Shown piece after piece: positions 50,645-59,387 of a stretch of DNA of 64,000 bases. Source of the stretch: Pseudomonadota bacterium (GTDB lineage: Archaea; Thermoplasmatota; SW-10-69-26; JACQPN01; JAJPHT01). The notes beneath the pieces were generated by a model. That model ran no database searches. It worked only from the letters and a program-made list of their open reading frames with translations, and had not been told where the DNA came from. How positions within the stretch are numbered: the stretch's first letter is position 1; the number at the start of each line of letters is the position of its first letter. The DNA lies in contig JAJPHT010000014.1 of assembly GCA_021325135.1 (NCBI GenBank), positions 1 to 64,000 of the forward strand, read 5' to 3'. The translations under genes were made by a program, and so were the position numbers.

Positions 50645-50962
50645 ATGAGGTTCGCTCCGCTTTTCGTGCTCGCCGCCCTGCTGCTTCCCTTCGCGGTCGC
50701 CGCCCCGGTGCGCGACGACTCGTCCTACACCTTCCACGGCTTCCCCTCCCGGAACCAGCCGGCGGACACCTACTACGTGTCCCTCTGCCGCGACTACCTC
50801 CACCAGGGCCCGGCCGTCGAGTTCTTCGACGACTGCTTCACGTCGGGCATCTACAAGGAGACCAACGGGCGCGCCGGCCTCCAGGTCCGCGCGGGCGTCG
50901 ACGACCTGGGCATCGCCTACGCGGCCGACACGCTGCTCGCGCCGGTGCTGCCCCAGCTGTAG
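50645..50962 (+). CDS. Small secreted protein upstream of archaeosortase
   Basis: 105 aa: signal peptide (1-19), then a single domain with two Cys (CRDYL and DDCFTSG) and no anchor. It ends 15 bp before the archaeosortase gene and is probably co-transcribed with it. Function unknown. The 168 bp before it (divergent from the PEF-CTERM-like gene) is relatively AT-rich and probably regulatory. Confidence 0.65.
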   Translation: MRFAPLFVLAALLLPFAVAAPVRDDSSYTFHGFPSRNQPADTYYVSLCRDYLHQGPAVEFFDDCFTSGIYKETNGRAGLQVRAGVDDLGIAYAADTLLAPVLPQL

Positions 50963-50977
50963 ACCGGTGAGCGCATC

Positions 50978-51835
50978 GTGGAGCCCGCCCACCCCCTCGT
51001 GAAGGCCCCCGGGCGAAGCCCGGCGGTCGCGCGCCGGGTGGCGGGCGCCTTCGTCCTCCTGGGCGTCCTTCTTCTCTACCGCGCTCCCGCGCGCTTCGTC
51101 TGGAACGCGTGGCTCAGCGACCCCTACTACGCCCACGGCCTCCCCGTCTTCGCGGCGGCGGTGGCGCTGGCGGCGTGGCGCCTCTGGAAGGCCCCGCGCG
51201 CCGAAGCGTCCGTCCCCGCGTGGGCGCTCCTGGGCCTCCCCCTTGCGGGCGCGCTCTACCTCGCGGGCCTCCTGCGCGCGGACGCGTACCTGCTATCATG
51301 GAGCGCGCTCGCGCTCGCGGCCTCCGTCGCGCTGGCCTCGGGCGGCTGGCCCCGCCTGCGCCTCGTGGGCGCGCCGCTCCTCCTCGCCGCGCTGGCGCTG
51401 CCCACCCCCTGGACGATCCAGGTCTGCGTGGCGCTCCAGGACGGCGCCACCGCCGCGACGGGCTTCCTGCTCTCCCTGGCGGGCATCGCGCTGGAGCGCG
51501 GCCTCACGACGCTCACCGCCGGGGGCCTCTCCTTCGAGGTGACGCCCGCGTGCAGCGGCTTCCAGTCCGCCGTGAGCCTCCTCGCCGTGGGCGCGGGCAT
51601 CGCGACAATCTTCCCGCGCCGCGCGGGCCTCGTCCTCGCCCTGGCGGTCCCCGTGGCGCTGGCGCTCAACGTCCTCCGCCTCGTCCTCGTCGTCCTCATC
51701 AGCCTCGCGTGGGGCCCCGGCGCCGCGGAGGGCTTCTTCCACGGCCTCTCCGACGCGCTGATCTTCGTCGCCGAGACGCTTCTTCTCCTCGCCGTCGCGG
51801 GCGCGCTCTCGCGCCCCCGGGGGCGGGCCGCATGA
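50978..51835 (+). CDS. Archaeosortase/exosortase family transpeptidase
   Basis: 285 aa polytopic membrane enzyme that cuts C-terminal sorting signals and transfers the surface protein, probably to a lipid. The three invariant residues are present: Cys192 in ACSGFQS, Arg234 in NVLRLV and His255 in FFHGLSD. About eight membrane helices. GTG start. The downstream EpsI-like gene overlaps by 4 bp, an arrangement known from exosortases. The PEF-CTERM-like protein at 49790 is the obvious local substrate. Confidence 0.92.
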   Translation: MEPAHPLVKAPGRSPAVARRVAGAFVLLGVLLLYRAPARFVWNAWLSDPYYAHGLPVFAAAVALAAWRLWKAPRAEASVPAWALLGLPLAGALYLAGLLRADAYLLSWSALALAASVALASGGWPRLRLVGAPLLLAALALPTPWTIQVCVALQDGATAATGFLLSLAGIALERGLTTLTAGGLSFEVTPACSGFQSAVSLLAVGAGIATIFPRRAGLVLALAVPVALALNVLRLVLVVLISLAWGPGAAEGFFHGLSDALIFVAETLLLLAVAGALSRPRGRAA

Positions 51836-52698
51836 GGAGCGAGGACACCTGGCGCGTCGTGGGCGGCGCCGTCGCGCTCCTCATCGTCGCGGGCCTCCTC
51901 CTCTCCACGCCCAGCATGATCTTCGTGCGCAAGGTGGACATCGTCGACGCCGAGCTTCGCGACTCGGGCCACTCCCACGCCGTCCTCGCGCGCATGGACC
52001 TGGGGGACCCCAAGGCCCTCAAGGCCATCCCCAGGACGCTGGGCGCGTGGAACGAGTCGCGCGAGTATGACTACGACAACGTGGCCGCGATCCTCAACAC
52101 CAACGTGCTCCTCAGCCGTGACTACCAGCGCGACGACGTGTTCCAGCCGGTGAACCTCCTCGTCATCGAGAGCGAGAACGTCAGCTCGTTCCACCCCGCG
52201 CCCGTCTGCTATCGCGCGCAGGGCTACGACGTGCCCGCCGACGAGGGGGCCGTCGTCACGGTGCCCGTGCCCAACGAGACGTGGGCCCAGGAGCGGTGGC
52301 TCAGCGCGCAGGAGCAGAACGTCTTCGCGGGCAACCTCAGCGCGAAGCTCCTGGAGGTCACGAAGCCCGGCCCCAACGGCACGGTGGCCGAGAAGCGCGT
52401 CGCGCTCTACGTCTACCTCAAGCGCGAGGACTGGCGCGTCACGGACCAGGTGACGTGGGTGCGCCTGGAGATGGTCGTGACGCCCGACACCCGGGGCGCG
52501 GACGTGCTCCCCATCCTCGGCGACATGATGAAGGAGGTCGTGCCCAACCTCTTCCTCTTCAAGGTCACCGAGGAGCGCACGCTGGGCGAGAGCCTCGTCG
52601 ACAGGTTCGGCGTGGGCGGCGCGGGGCTCGTCGCCGCCGCGGTCGCCATCCCCTGCTGGCCCATCGCGATGGCGTTCTGGCGCAGCCGCCGAGGTTGA
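51832..52698 (+). CDS. EpsI-like archaeosortase-associated protein
   Basis: 288 aa: N-terminal membrane helix (8-27), an extracytoplasmic domain and a second helix near the C-terminus (about 262-280). SSFHPAPVCYRAQGYDV matches the EpsI/DUF3485 core (H-x-PxVC...G), the partner protein of many exosortases. The start overlaps the archaeosortase stop (ATGA). It may position the target or take part in the transfer reaction. Confidence 0.8.
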   Translation: MRSEDTWRVVGGAVALLIVAGLLLSTPSMIFVRKVDIVDAELRDSGHSHAVLARMDLGDPKALKAIPRTLGAWNESREYDYDNVAAILNTNVLLSRDYQRDDVFQPVNLLVIESENVSSFHPAPVCYRAQGYDVPADEGAVVTVPVPNETWAQERWLSAQEQNVFAGNLSAKLLEVTKPGPNGTVAEKRVALYVYLKREDWRVTDQVTWVRLEMVVTPDTRGADVLPILGDMMKEVVPNLFLFKVTEERTLGESLVDRFGVGGAGLVAAAVAIPCWPIAMAFWRSRRG

Positions 52699-52785
52699 TT
52701 CGTCTTCGGCGCCAAGCCCAACGTTCATCACCCTCGTGGTCATGGCAGCCGCGGGCGGACCCCGCCCTGCGAAGGAGGCATTCCC

Positions 52786-53442
52786 ATGCAACTCTACGTC
52801 AGACTAGCCCTTGCCATTGCCCTTGTGACCGTCGCCATCCCCGCCGTGCCCACCGCGTCCGCGACGTGCGTCGATTCGATCTGCTTCTGCACCACGCCCG
52901 TGGGGCCGTGCGTCCTCTGTCTCGTCGAAGGCGAGGGGACCTGCTGCACGAACCTCACCACGTGCTACCTCCAGCCCATCGAGCAGCTCGTGCCCCAGGT
53001 GAAGAACGTCCAGACGACGACCAACCCCGACGGCACCGAGACCGTGAGCTTCGACGTCTGCTTCGGGAGCGGCAGCTGCACGCACGTGGCCGAGACCATC
53101 CCCACCGCGTGCCTGGCCTACAACCCCGACGCGCTCACGAACCTCTGCGTCACGACGGGCTCCCAGCCCGAGGGCGTCTCCGTCCCCGAGCCCACCGTCG
53201 GCTCGCGCACCATCACGGTGCCCGTCCCCACCGTGGGCACCACGCCCGACCACGTCTGCATCGTGGGCCCCGAGTGCGTGGACGTCCCCGTGCCCGGCGT
53301 GGGCACCAACCCCACGCCCGAGACGGTCCCCGACGTCGGCGTCTCCTGGCAGACCGTCGTCGTCAACGTCCCCACCGTGGGCGGCTACGTCGAGGCCACC
53401 GCGCTCTGCGGCCTCAACGTCCCCTGCAGCGTGACGCTGTAG
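52786..53442 (+). CDS. Secreted Cys-rich protein with VP-x-PTVG repeats
   Basis: 218 aa, signal peptide to about residue 26, then CVDSICFC, CVLCLVEGEGTCC and several other Cys, and in the second half a Val/Pro/Thr-rich repeat (VPEPTVGSRT, VPVPTVGTTP, VPVPGVGTNP, VPDVGVSW). No anchor. A second secreted protein beside the sorting locus. Not recognised. Confidence 0.65.
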   Translation: MQLYVRLALAIALVTVAIPAVPTASATCVDSICFCTTPVGPCVLCLVEGEGTCCTNLTTCYLQPIEQLVPQVKNVQTTTNPDGTETVSFDVCFGSGSCTHVAETIPTACLAYNPDALTNLCVTTGSQPEGVSVPEPTVGSRTITVPVPTVGTTPDHVCIVGPECVDVPVPGVGTNPTPETVPDVGVSWQTVVVNVPTVGGYVEATALCGLNVPCSVTL

Positions 53443-53448
53443 GCTCCC

Positions 53449-55566
53449 TCAGAACTCCCAGCTTTTTTTCCTGTTCAGGTGCCGCGTCAGCAGCCGCGCC
53501 GTGTCCTCGTCCACGACGTCGAGGCCCGCCTCCACGGCGAAGCCTTCGCGCATCACCTCGTTGAGGTGCTTGCCCAGGTCGTACTCCAGGAGCTTGGCCC
53601 GCAGCAGGTCGTCCGCGCGGCGGAACTCGCGCAGGCGCTCCACCTTGAGGCGCCCCTCCTCCTCGTACACCGGGCTGCGCGCGTCGCGGTGGCCGCTCCA
53701 CGCCTTGCGGAACCTCTCGGCGTGCTCCTTGCTGCGCACGGGAGGACCCGTGTGGGTCACGGTGTCGGGCAGGCGGATGCGCGGAAGCTCCAGGAGGATG
53801 AGAAGCTCGCGGCCGCCCACCTCGTAGCTCGCGCGCTTGAGGTCGAACTCGTGGCGCTCCAGCAGCCGCTTGACGGCGTCCACCGCCTTGCGCATCTGGT
53901 CGTGCAGGTGGTCCTCCAGCACGTCGGGCGCGCGCGTGCGCACGAGGATGAACTCGCTGCGCCGCCGCCGCACGGCCAGTTCCAGCTCGTCGGGCGGGCG
54001 CGGCACCAGCTGGCGCGGGAAGAAGAACTGGAGCCCCTCGCGGCGCAGGTACGCGCGGCACGACTCCGCGAAGTGCGCGAGCGTCTCGCTGGAGACGGCG
54101 CTGGCCGCGTTGCGCCGCGTGTCCACGGGGTCGAGGAACACCAGGGGGTCGTTGAAGCGCGGGGTCCCCTCCAGCATGTCGAGGACGAGGAAGGTGCCCG
54201 GCTTCCACCCCTGCCCGGCTTCCAGGACGCGGCGGAAGCTGCCGTACTTGAGCACGAGAAGCTCGCAGAGGTAGCCCGAGAAGCCGTGGGTCTTGGCCTC
54301 CGCGCCGTAGACGCCCACGCCCTTCATGAACGCCTTGAGGAGGCGCACCTGGTCGCGCTGCTCGCGGGACATCCTCCGCAGCACGAAGCGCGTGTGGAAC
54401 GGCGTGCGGTCCACGGCGGTCATGCGCTGGCTCACGTCCGCGATCTCGTAGGCGGGCACGACGTCGGCCTTCACGCCCTCGAAGAGGCCGTGCGTGTACG
54501 GGTGCTCCGCGTACTTCTCCTCGGGGTCGTCCAGCGTGGCGCGGCCCAGGTCGAGGCCCCACGTCTCCAGGCTCTCGCGGGGCACGTCCATGGGGAAGAG
54601 GACGAACGCGTCGAGGTCCACGTTGCTGCGCAGGTAGGTGTCCTTGGCGACGCTGCCCACGAGCATCGGCTTCCCCCGGAGCTTCCGCTCCGCGAGCGCG
54701 TCGCGCAGCCTCCCCAGCAGGCGCTCGGCGCGCTCCACGGTGTGCTGCGCCTCCTCGGGCGTCGGCTTCACGCGCTGGAGGGCGAGGCGCTCGGTGCTGA
54801 TGAAGCGGCTCGTGAAGACGGCCACGACGCCCGCGACGAGGAGGCCGCCCAGCACGTCCACGATCCAGTGGATGTTGAGATAGAGCGTCGCGAGGACCAG
54901 CGCGACCGCGTAGGCGTAGGCGAAGATGCGGAAGTTGCGGTTGCGCGAGTAGCGCGCCGCGTTGGCCGTGAGCACCGCGAAGGCGACCTGGAGGGAGGGG
55001 AACGTGTTGTTGACGGTGGTGAAGCTGTAGTAGATGTCCGCCAGCTGCGGGAAGAGGTCGAACACCGGGCTCTGCACGTGGTGGTACACGTACACGTTGT
55101 TGATGGGCATCAGCAGGTAGAAGGGCAGCGCGATGACGTAAGCCAGGGGGAACATCAGCAGGTTCGCCTTGGCGGGGCGCTCCTCGTCGCTGAGCACGTA
55201 GAGGAGGATGGGGAAGTAGAGCATCCACGGGTGGATGGCGACGTAGACGATGCTGAAGAAGTAGTCCAGCGGCGGGTTCCAGAGGTGCTGGAGGCTGGGG
55301 ACGGCGCCGCGCTCCAGCGCGTCCACCTGCGGCGTGAGGTCGTGGTAGGGCAGGCGCGACGTGATGGCCGCGTCCGCCTGCACGAGGAGCAGGTGCACCA
55401 GCAGCACGGCGCCCGCGGCGAGGAGGAACTTGCCGTACTTGTCCACGAGGCGCGGCCCCTCCTTGCGGCCCACGGGCACGGGCGTCTCGGGGAGGAAGAG
55501 GATAAGCCCCGCGCCCAGGAGCAGGAGGTTCACCAGCACGACGACGACCCAGACGGGGAGGTCCAT
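53449..55566 (-). CDS. cca: Fusion of PAP2-type membrane domain and CCA-adding tRNA nucleotidyltransferase
   Basis: 705 aa in one open frame. Residues 1-258 are a six-helix membrane domain of the PAP2 (Aur1/inositolphosphotransferase-like) type: FPSLQVAFAVLTANAAR stands for the PSGH motif with Gln193 replacing His, and IHWIVDVLGG keeps the nucleophile His233 and Asp237. Residues 260-705 are a full-length archaeal class I CCA-adding enzyme: RVKPTPEEA, VGSVAKDTYLRSNVDLDAF (GS and Asp317/Asp319) and a third Asp368 in VKADVVPAY. It would finish tRNA 3' ends at the membrane. thpR precedes it directly, a usual archaeal cca neighbour. An internal start at GTG codons near 54770-54810 could also yield a free CCA enzyme. 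Confidence 0.88.
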   Translation of the reverse strand: MDLPVWVVVVLVNLLLLGAGLILFLPETPVPVGRKEGPRLVDKYGKFLLAAGAVLLVHLLLVQADAAITSRLPYHDLTPQVDALERGAVPSLQHLWNPPLDYFFSIVYVAIHPWMLYFPILLYVLSDEERPAKANLLMFPLAYVIALPFYLLMPINNVYVYHHVQSPVFDLFPQLADIYYSFTTVNNTFPSLQVAFAVLTANAARYSRNRNFRIFAYAYAVALVLATLYLNIHWIVDVLGGLLVAGVVAVFTSRFISTERLALQRVKPTPEEAQHTVERAERLLGRLRDALAERKLRGKPMLVGSVAKDTYLRSNVDLDAFVLFPMDVPRESLETWGLDLGRATLDDPEEKYAEHPYTHGLFEGVKADVVPAYEIADVSQRMTAVDRTPFHTRFVLRRMSREQRDQVRLLKAFMKGVGVYGAEAKTHGFSGYLCELLVLKYGSFRRVLEAGQGWKPGTFLVLDMLEGTPRFNDPLVFLDPVDTRRNAASAVSSETLAHFAESCRAYLRREGLQFFFPRQLVPRPPDELELAVRRRRSEFILVRTRAPDVLEDHLHDQMRKAVDAVKRLLERHEFDLKRASYEVGGRELLILLELPRIRLPDTVTHTGPPVRSKEHAERFRKAWSGHRDARSPVYEEEGRLKVERLREFRRADDLLRAKLLEYDLGKHLNEVMREGFAVEAGLDVVDEDTARLLTRHLNRKKSWEF

Positions 55567-56115
55567 CTACACGCCCTCCAGCCGCGCGCCGTGCAGCGTC
55601 TCGTGCCTCGCGCCGCCCGGGCCCAGCACGCTGCGGTAGAGGTTCACGACCTCGACGCGCACGGCGGGGAGGGGCTCGTCGCGGCGCGACGCGAGCAGCG
55701 CAGGAAGCCCCGCGAGGCGGCCCCCTTCGCGCACGCGCGCCAGCGTGACGTGCGCGCGGAAGGGCTTCGCGTCGTCGGGCGGCAGCGCCTTGCGCACGCG
55801 CTCCGCCAGGGCGTCCAGCGGGGGGCAGGGGCGCGCTCCGGCCCACACGACGCGGGGCTGCCGCGGGTTGGGGAAGGCCCCGATCCCGTGAAGCTCCAGC
55901 GTGAACGCGGAGACGCCCCGCGCGGTCTCGTCCAGCGCGGCGGCCATGCGGGGCGCGGCGTCGTCGGGCGCGTCGCCCAGGAACGAGAGCGTGAGGTGGA
56001 GGTGGGCCGGGTCCGAGGGCTTCAGGTCCGCCCCGGTCGCCCGCAGGGCGTCCAGCGCGCCGGAGAGCGCGGGGTCGGGCGGGAGCGGGATCCCCACGAA
56101 CGCCCGGAACGCCAT
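55567..56115 (-). CDS. thpR: RNA 2',3'-cyclic phosphodiesterase (LigT/ThpR)
   Basis: 182 aa 2H phosphoesterase. The two catalytic HxT/x motifs are HLTLSFLG (about 40-47) and HVTLARV (about 121-127). Acts on RNA cyclic phosphate ends or on 2'-5' linked RNA. The stop directly abuts the start of the PAP2-CCA gene, fitting a tRNA-end metabolism operon. Confidence 0.88.
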   Translation of the reverse strand: MAFRAFVGIPLPPDPALSGALDALRATGADLKPSDPAHLHLTLSFLGDAPDDAAPRMAAALDETARGVSAFTLELHGIGAFPNPRQPRVVWAGARPCPPLDALAERVRKALPPDDAKPFRAHVTLARVREGGRLAGLPALLASRRDEPLPAVRVEVVNLYRSVLGPGGARHETLHGARLEGV

Positions 56116-56139
56116 CGGGGCGGGACCGGCCCCTCGCCG

Positions 56140-56148
56140 ACATAAGGG
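56140..56148 (-). promoter_or_regulatory. TATA box of the thpR-cca operon
   Basis: CCCTTATGT on the minus strand, 25 nt before the ATG at 56115. Confidence 0.55.
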
Positions 56149-56244
56149 TTCGGGCCCGCGCCGGCCGCGCTCCGGGGCCGCCCGGTTTGGGCGCAGGCCG
56201 GGGCCGAAGGTAACACCTCCGCGCGGAAAGGGGTGGGGTTTGAA

Positions 56245-57036
56245 ATGGACGGAGCGAGGAAGCCGGCTCTCGGTCCCTTGATCGCCTCCCTCCTCGTCGC
56301 GGCGTTGGGCACCGGGGTGGTGGGGGTGACCTACGCCTGGGTCGGGGCCCGGCTCGCGCGCCGCCAGGTCCGCGACGCCGCGGACCGCGCCGCCCTGCGC
56401 GGCTTCGCCCTCTGGTGGCTCGCCATGGCGGCCACCCAGGCGCTGGATGCTGCGCTGGACTCCGCGGCGGCCCTCGGGAGCGCGGGCCCCGGGGCCGTGA
56501 CCATCGAAGGCATCCTGGAGCGCCTTCTCGTGGCCTCCGCGCTGGCGGGGCTCATGGTCTACCTGCTCTACATCGTCCAGGGGCGCCTGCGCCTCGCGGC
56601 CGTGGGCGCGTTCTACCTCGCTTACTTCACGGCGTCGCTCTACGCGTTCCACTGGCGCGGACCGCAGGGCGTCCACGCGGGGGCGTGGCGCGTCGAGGCG
56701 GCGTTCGCGCGCCCCGCGCCGCTGCCCGCCGAGGCCCTGCTGGACCTCGCGCTCCTGGCGCCGCCGGTGGCCGGCGCGCTGGCGTTCGGCCTCGCGGGGC
56801 GCCACGCGGCGAGCCTCGCCCAGCGCGCCCGCGTCGCGGCCACCTCGTGGGGGCTCCTCCTCTGGTGGGTCCTCACCGTGGCCTCCTCCTCACCGCAGCT
56901 CCTGGACGCCTCGTGGCTCCAGGCGGGCGCCCTCGTGGTGGGCCTCGGCACCTCGCTGGCCATCCTCCTCTCCCACGCGCCGCCCACGTGGGTCCTGCGC
57001 CGCTGGGCGGGCCGCGCGGAGCCCGTCGCAAGGTGA
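56245..57036 (+). CDS. Seven-TM-like membrane protein
   Basis: 263 aa from the ATG at 56245 (a GTG at 56233 is in frame). About seven hydrophobic helices with short loops, beginning IASLLVAALGTGVVGVTYAW. The plan resembles the membrane-sensing part of archaeal histidine kinases but no kinase domain follows, so it may be a stand-alone sensor or transporter-like protein. Unrecognised. Confidence 0.6.
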   Translation: MDGARKPALGPLIASLLVAALGTGVVGVTYAWVGARLARRQVRDAADRAALRGFALWWLAMAATQALDAALDSAAALGSAGPGAVTIEGILERLLVASALAGLMVYLLYIVQGRLRLAAVGAFYLAYFTASLYAFHWRGPQGVHAGAWRVEAAFARPAPLPAEALLDLALLAPPVAGALAFGLAGRHAASLAQRARVAATSWGLLLWWVLTVASSSPQLLDASWLQAGALVVGLGTSLAILLSHAPPTWVLRRWAGRAEPVAR

Positions 57037-57069
57037 AGGTATTTCTCGCGCGCCGCGGCTGGCGCCACG

Positions 57070-58464
57070 ATGCGTTGGGCGGCCCTCGTCCTCGCCCTGC
57101 TCTCCGCGGGGTGCGCGGCCTCCACGGTGCAGCCCGCCCTGCCCGCGGGCGAGCCCCAGGCGGCGGTCCCCTTCGCGGGCGAGCCCCTGGTGCAGGACCA
57201 CGACCACAACGACCCCTCGCTGCACAACGCGTCGCTGAACCTGCGGCTCCTCTCCCGCGTCATCCCCTACGGCAACGGCACCGCGTGGGGGCAGGGCTCC
57301 ATCAACGAGATCGCGTTCAGCGGCAACCTCATCTTCGTCTCGCGCAGCAACCCCGAGGGGGGCTTCGCCGTCGTGGACGCCACCGACCTGCGCCACCCGC
57401 AGGTGATCGGCGACTTCCACGCCGAGGGCGGGGCGGACATCGAGGTCACCAGCGACGGCGCCTACGCGCTCCTCATGACGCAGCGCACGACGCCCGGGGC
57501 GCAGACGCTGGACAGCCCCGCCACGCGCGAGGTGCGCGGCATCGACGTGGTGGACGTGCGCGACCCGGCGCACCCCTCGCTATCCAGCTTCCTGCCGCTC
57601 CCCACCAACGGCCCGCACACCGCGAGCTACCGCCTGCTCCCCGACGGGCGCGAGGTCGTCGCCATCGAGACCTACGACCTCGTGACCGACCCCACCACGG
57701 GCGCCATCGCGGGCGCGAGCCCCGCCACGCAGCGCGTCTACCTCGCGCTCCTCGCGCGCGACTCCCTGGGCGCGCACCTGCAAATCCAGGGCGTCTACCA
57801 GGTGACGGACCCCGCGCCGCCGGGGAAGCTCTACTTCCCGCACGACTCCTTCATCGAGCCCCAGAAGGACGGCCGCGTGCTGATGTACGTCGCCTACTGG
57901 GACGCGGGCGTGCGCATCGTTGATATCACCGACCTCTCGCAGCCCAAGGAGATCGCGAGCTATCGCGACTTCGCGCCCAGCGCGCTGGCCCAGATGCACG
58001 ACGTGAGGACGTTCCCCGCGCCCGTCGCCGGCAAGCACGTCCTGGCCGCGGCGCCCGAGATCATCACCGCCCCCGAGACGGGGCAGGTCACCTTCGTCGA
58101 CGTCACCGACCCCGCGAAGCCGACGAAGCTGGGCCGCTGGGGCATCCCCGGCAACCTCACCGTGGACAAACCCTACGACTTCAGCCCCCACGTGTTCGAC
58201 ACCGACGCGCGGGGCCGCCTCGTCATCGGCCACTACCACGCGGGCGTCTGGCTCGTGGACGCCAGCGATCCCACGGACCCCGTCACGCTGGGCTTCTACC
58301 TGCCCCACGAGACGCGCCCCGGCTTCACCGGCATGGTGCCCGACGTGTGGGCGGCCAAGTTCTTCCACGGCCACGTCGTCGCCAGCGACCAGGGCACGGG
58401 CCTCTACATCCTCGAAGCGGCGCCGGGCCTCCTCGACCCGCTGCCGCCGGGCGTGATCCCCTGA
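57070..58464 (+). CDS. LVIVD-repeat lipoprotein
   Basis: 464 aa. Signal peptide with lipobox-like LLSAGC (Cys15), then a beta-propeller of LVIVD repeats (GGFAVVDATDLRHPQVIGD, RGIDVVDVRDPAHPSLSS, VRIVDITDLSQPKEIAS, VTFVDVTDPAKPTKLG, VWLVDASDPTDPVTLG). His-rich stretch HDHNDPSLHN after the anchor may bind metal. Surface-exposed, function unknown. TATA-like AGGTATTTC at 57037. Its stop overlaps the apparent CTG start of the glycosylase gene. Confidence 0.75.
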   Translation: MRWAALVLALLSAGCAASTVQPALPAGEPQAAVPFAGEPLVQDHDHNDPSLHNASLNLRLLSRVIPYGNGTAWGQGSINEIAFSGNLIFVSRSNPEGGFAVVDATDLRHPQVIGDFHAEGGADIEVTSDGAYALLMTQRTTPGAQTLDSPATREVRGIDVVDVRDPAHPSLSSFLPLPTNGPHTASYRLLPDGREVVAIETYDLVTDPTTGAIAGASPATQRVYLALLARDSLGAHLQIQGVYQVTDPAPPGKLYFPHDSFIEPQKDGRVLMYVAYWDAGVRIVDITDLSQPKEIASYRDFAPSALAQMHDVRTFPAPVAGKHVLAAAPEIITAPETGQVTFVDVTDPAKPTKLGRWGIPGNLTVDKPYDFSPHVFDTDARGRLVIGHYHAGVWLVDASDPTDPVTLGFYLPHETRPGFTGMVPDVWAAKFFHGHVVASDQGTGLYILEAAPGLLDPLPPGVIP

Positions 58465-59387
58465 CGCGCCTCCAGGGCCCCGTCGACCTCGCCGCGACGC
58501 TCCAGGGCGGGCAGGCCTTCCGCTGGACGCGCGAGGAGGACGGCGCCTTCGTGGGCGTCGTGGGTCGGCGCGTCGTGCGCTATCAGTCCGCGGGCGCGGG
58601 CGTCGAGGCGGAGGCCTTCCCCCGCGCCACGCCGCGCTGGCACGCCCGCTACCTGGGCGCGACGCCCGAGGACGACGCCGCGCGCGGGCGGCTGCGCGCC
58701 GACCCCGTGCTGGCCCCCGCCCTCGCCGCGCACGAGGGGCTTCGCATCCTGCGCCAGGAGCCGTGGGAGACGACGGCCGCGTTCCTCGTGAGCGCCAACA
58801 ACAACGTCCTGCGCATCGAGGGCATCCTCCGCGCCCTCGCGCGCCGCGGCGACGCGCTGGGCTCGCCGTGGGGCGAGCGCCACGCCTTCCCCGACGCCGC
58901 GACGGTCGCGCGCCTTCCGGAGTCCCGCCTGCGCGCGCTGGGGCTGGGCTACCGCGCGCCCTTCCTGCGCGCGACGGCGCGCCTCGTCGCGTCGGGCGAC
59001 GTGGACCTCGATTCCCTCGTGGGCGCGCCGCTGCCCGAGGTCCGCGAGGCGCTGCTCGCGCTGCCGGGCGTCGGGCCCAAGGTCGCGGACTGCATCGCCC
59101 TCTTCGCGCTGGAGGCCGGCGGCGCGTTCCCGGTGGACCGCTGGGTGCTGCGCGCCGTGTCCGAGGCGTTCTTCGCAGGCCGCGAGGTGAAGCCCCGCGA
59201 GGCGGAGGCGTTCGCCCGCGCGCGCTGGGGCGACGACGCGGGCCTCGCGCAGCAGTTCCTCTTCCACGCCGTGCGGACGAGGGCGAACGCGCCCGGCGCC
59301 CGGAGGCTTTCTGCGACGCAGAACGACCACCAAGGCCAAGAGCGGGTCGCGCGATCGGCCCCTTCGTGGACCCGTTCATCGCCGTGA
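58461..59387 (+). CDS. 8-oxoguanine DNA glycosylase (OGG1-like)
   Basis: 308 aa if started at the CTG at 58461. Removes 8-oxoguanine and nicks the strand. N-terminal OGG domain (LQGGQAFRWT, near 15-24), helix-hairpin-helix LPGVGPKVADC with the catalytic Lys near 209, and the Asp of FPVDRWV near 225. There is no ATG, GTG or TTG between the upstream stop and the N-terminal motif; CTGA overlaps the LVIVD gene's stop, so a CTG start is the most compact reading. An ATG at 58347 deep inside the previous gene is less likely. The C-terminal tail is Arg/Ser-rich. Confidence 0.82.
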   Translation: MTRLQGPVDLAATLQGGQAFRWTREEDGAFVGVVGRRVVRYQSAGAGVEAEAFPRATPRWHARYLGATPEDDAARGRLRADPVLAPALAAHEGLRILRQEPWETTAAFLVSANNNVLRIEGILRALARRGDALGSPWGERHAFPDAATVARLPESRLRALGLGYRAPFLRATARLVASGDVDLDSLVGAPLPEVREALLALPGVGPKVADCIALFALEAGGAFPVDRWVLRAVSEAFFAGREVKPREAEAFARARWGDDAGLAQQFLFHAVRTRANAPGARRLSATQNDHQGQERVARSAPSWTRSSP

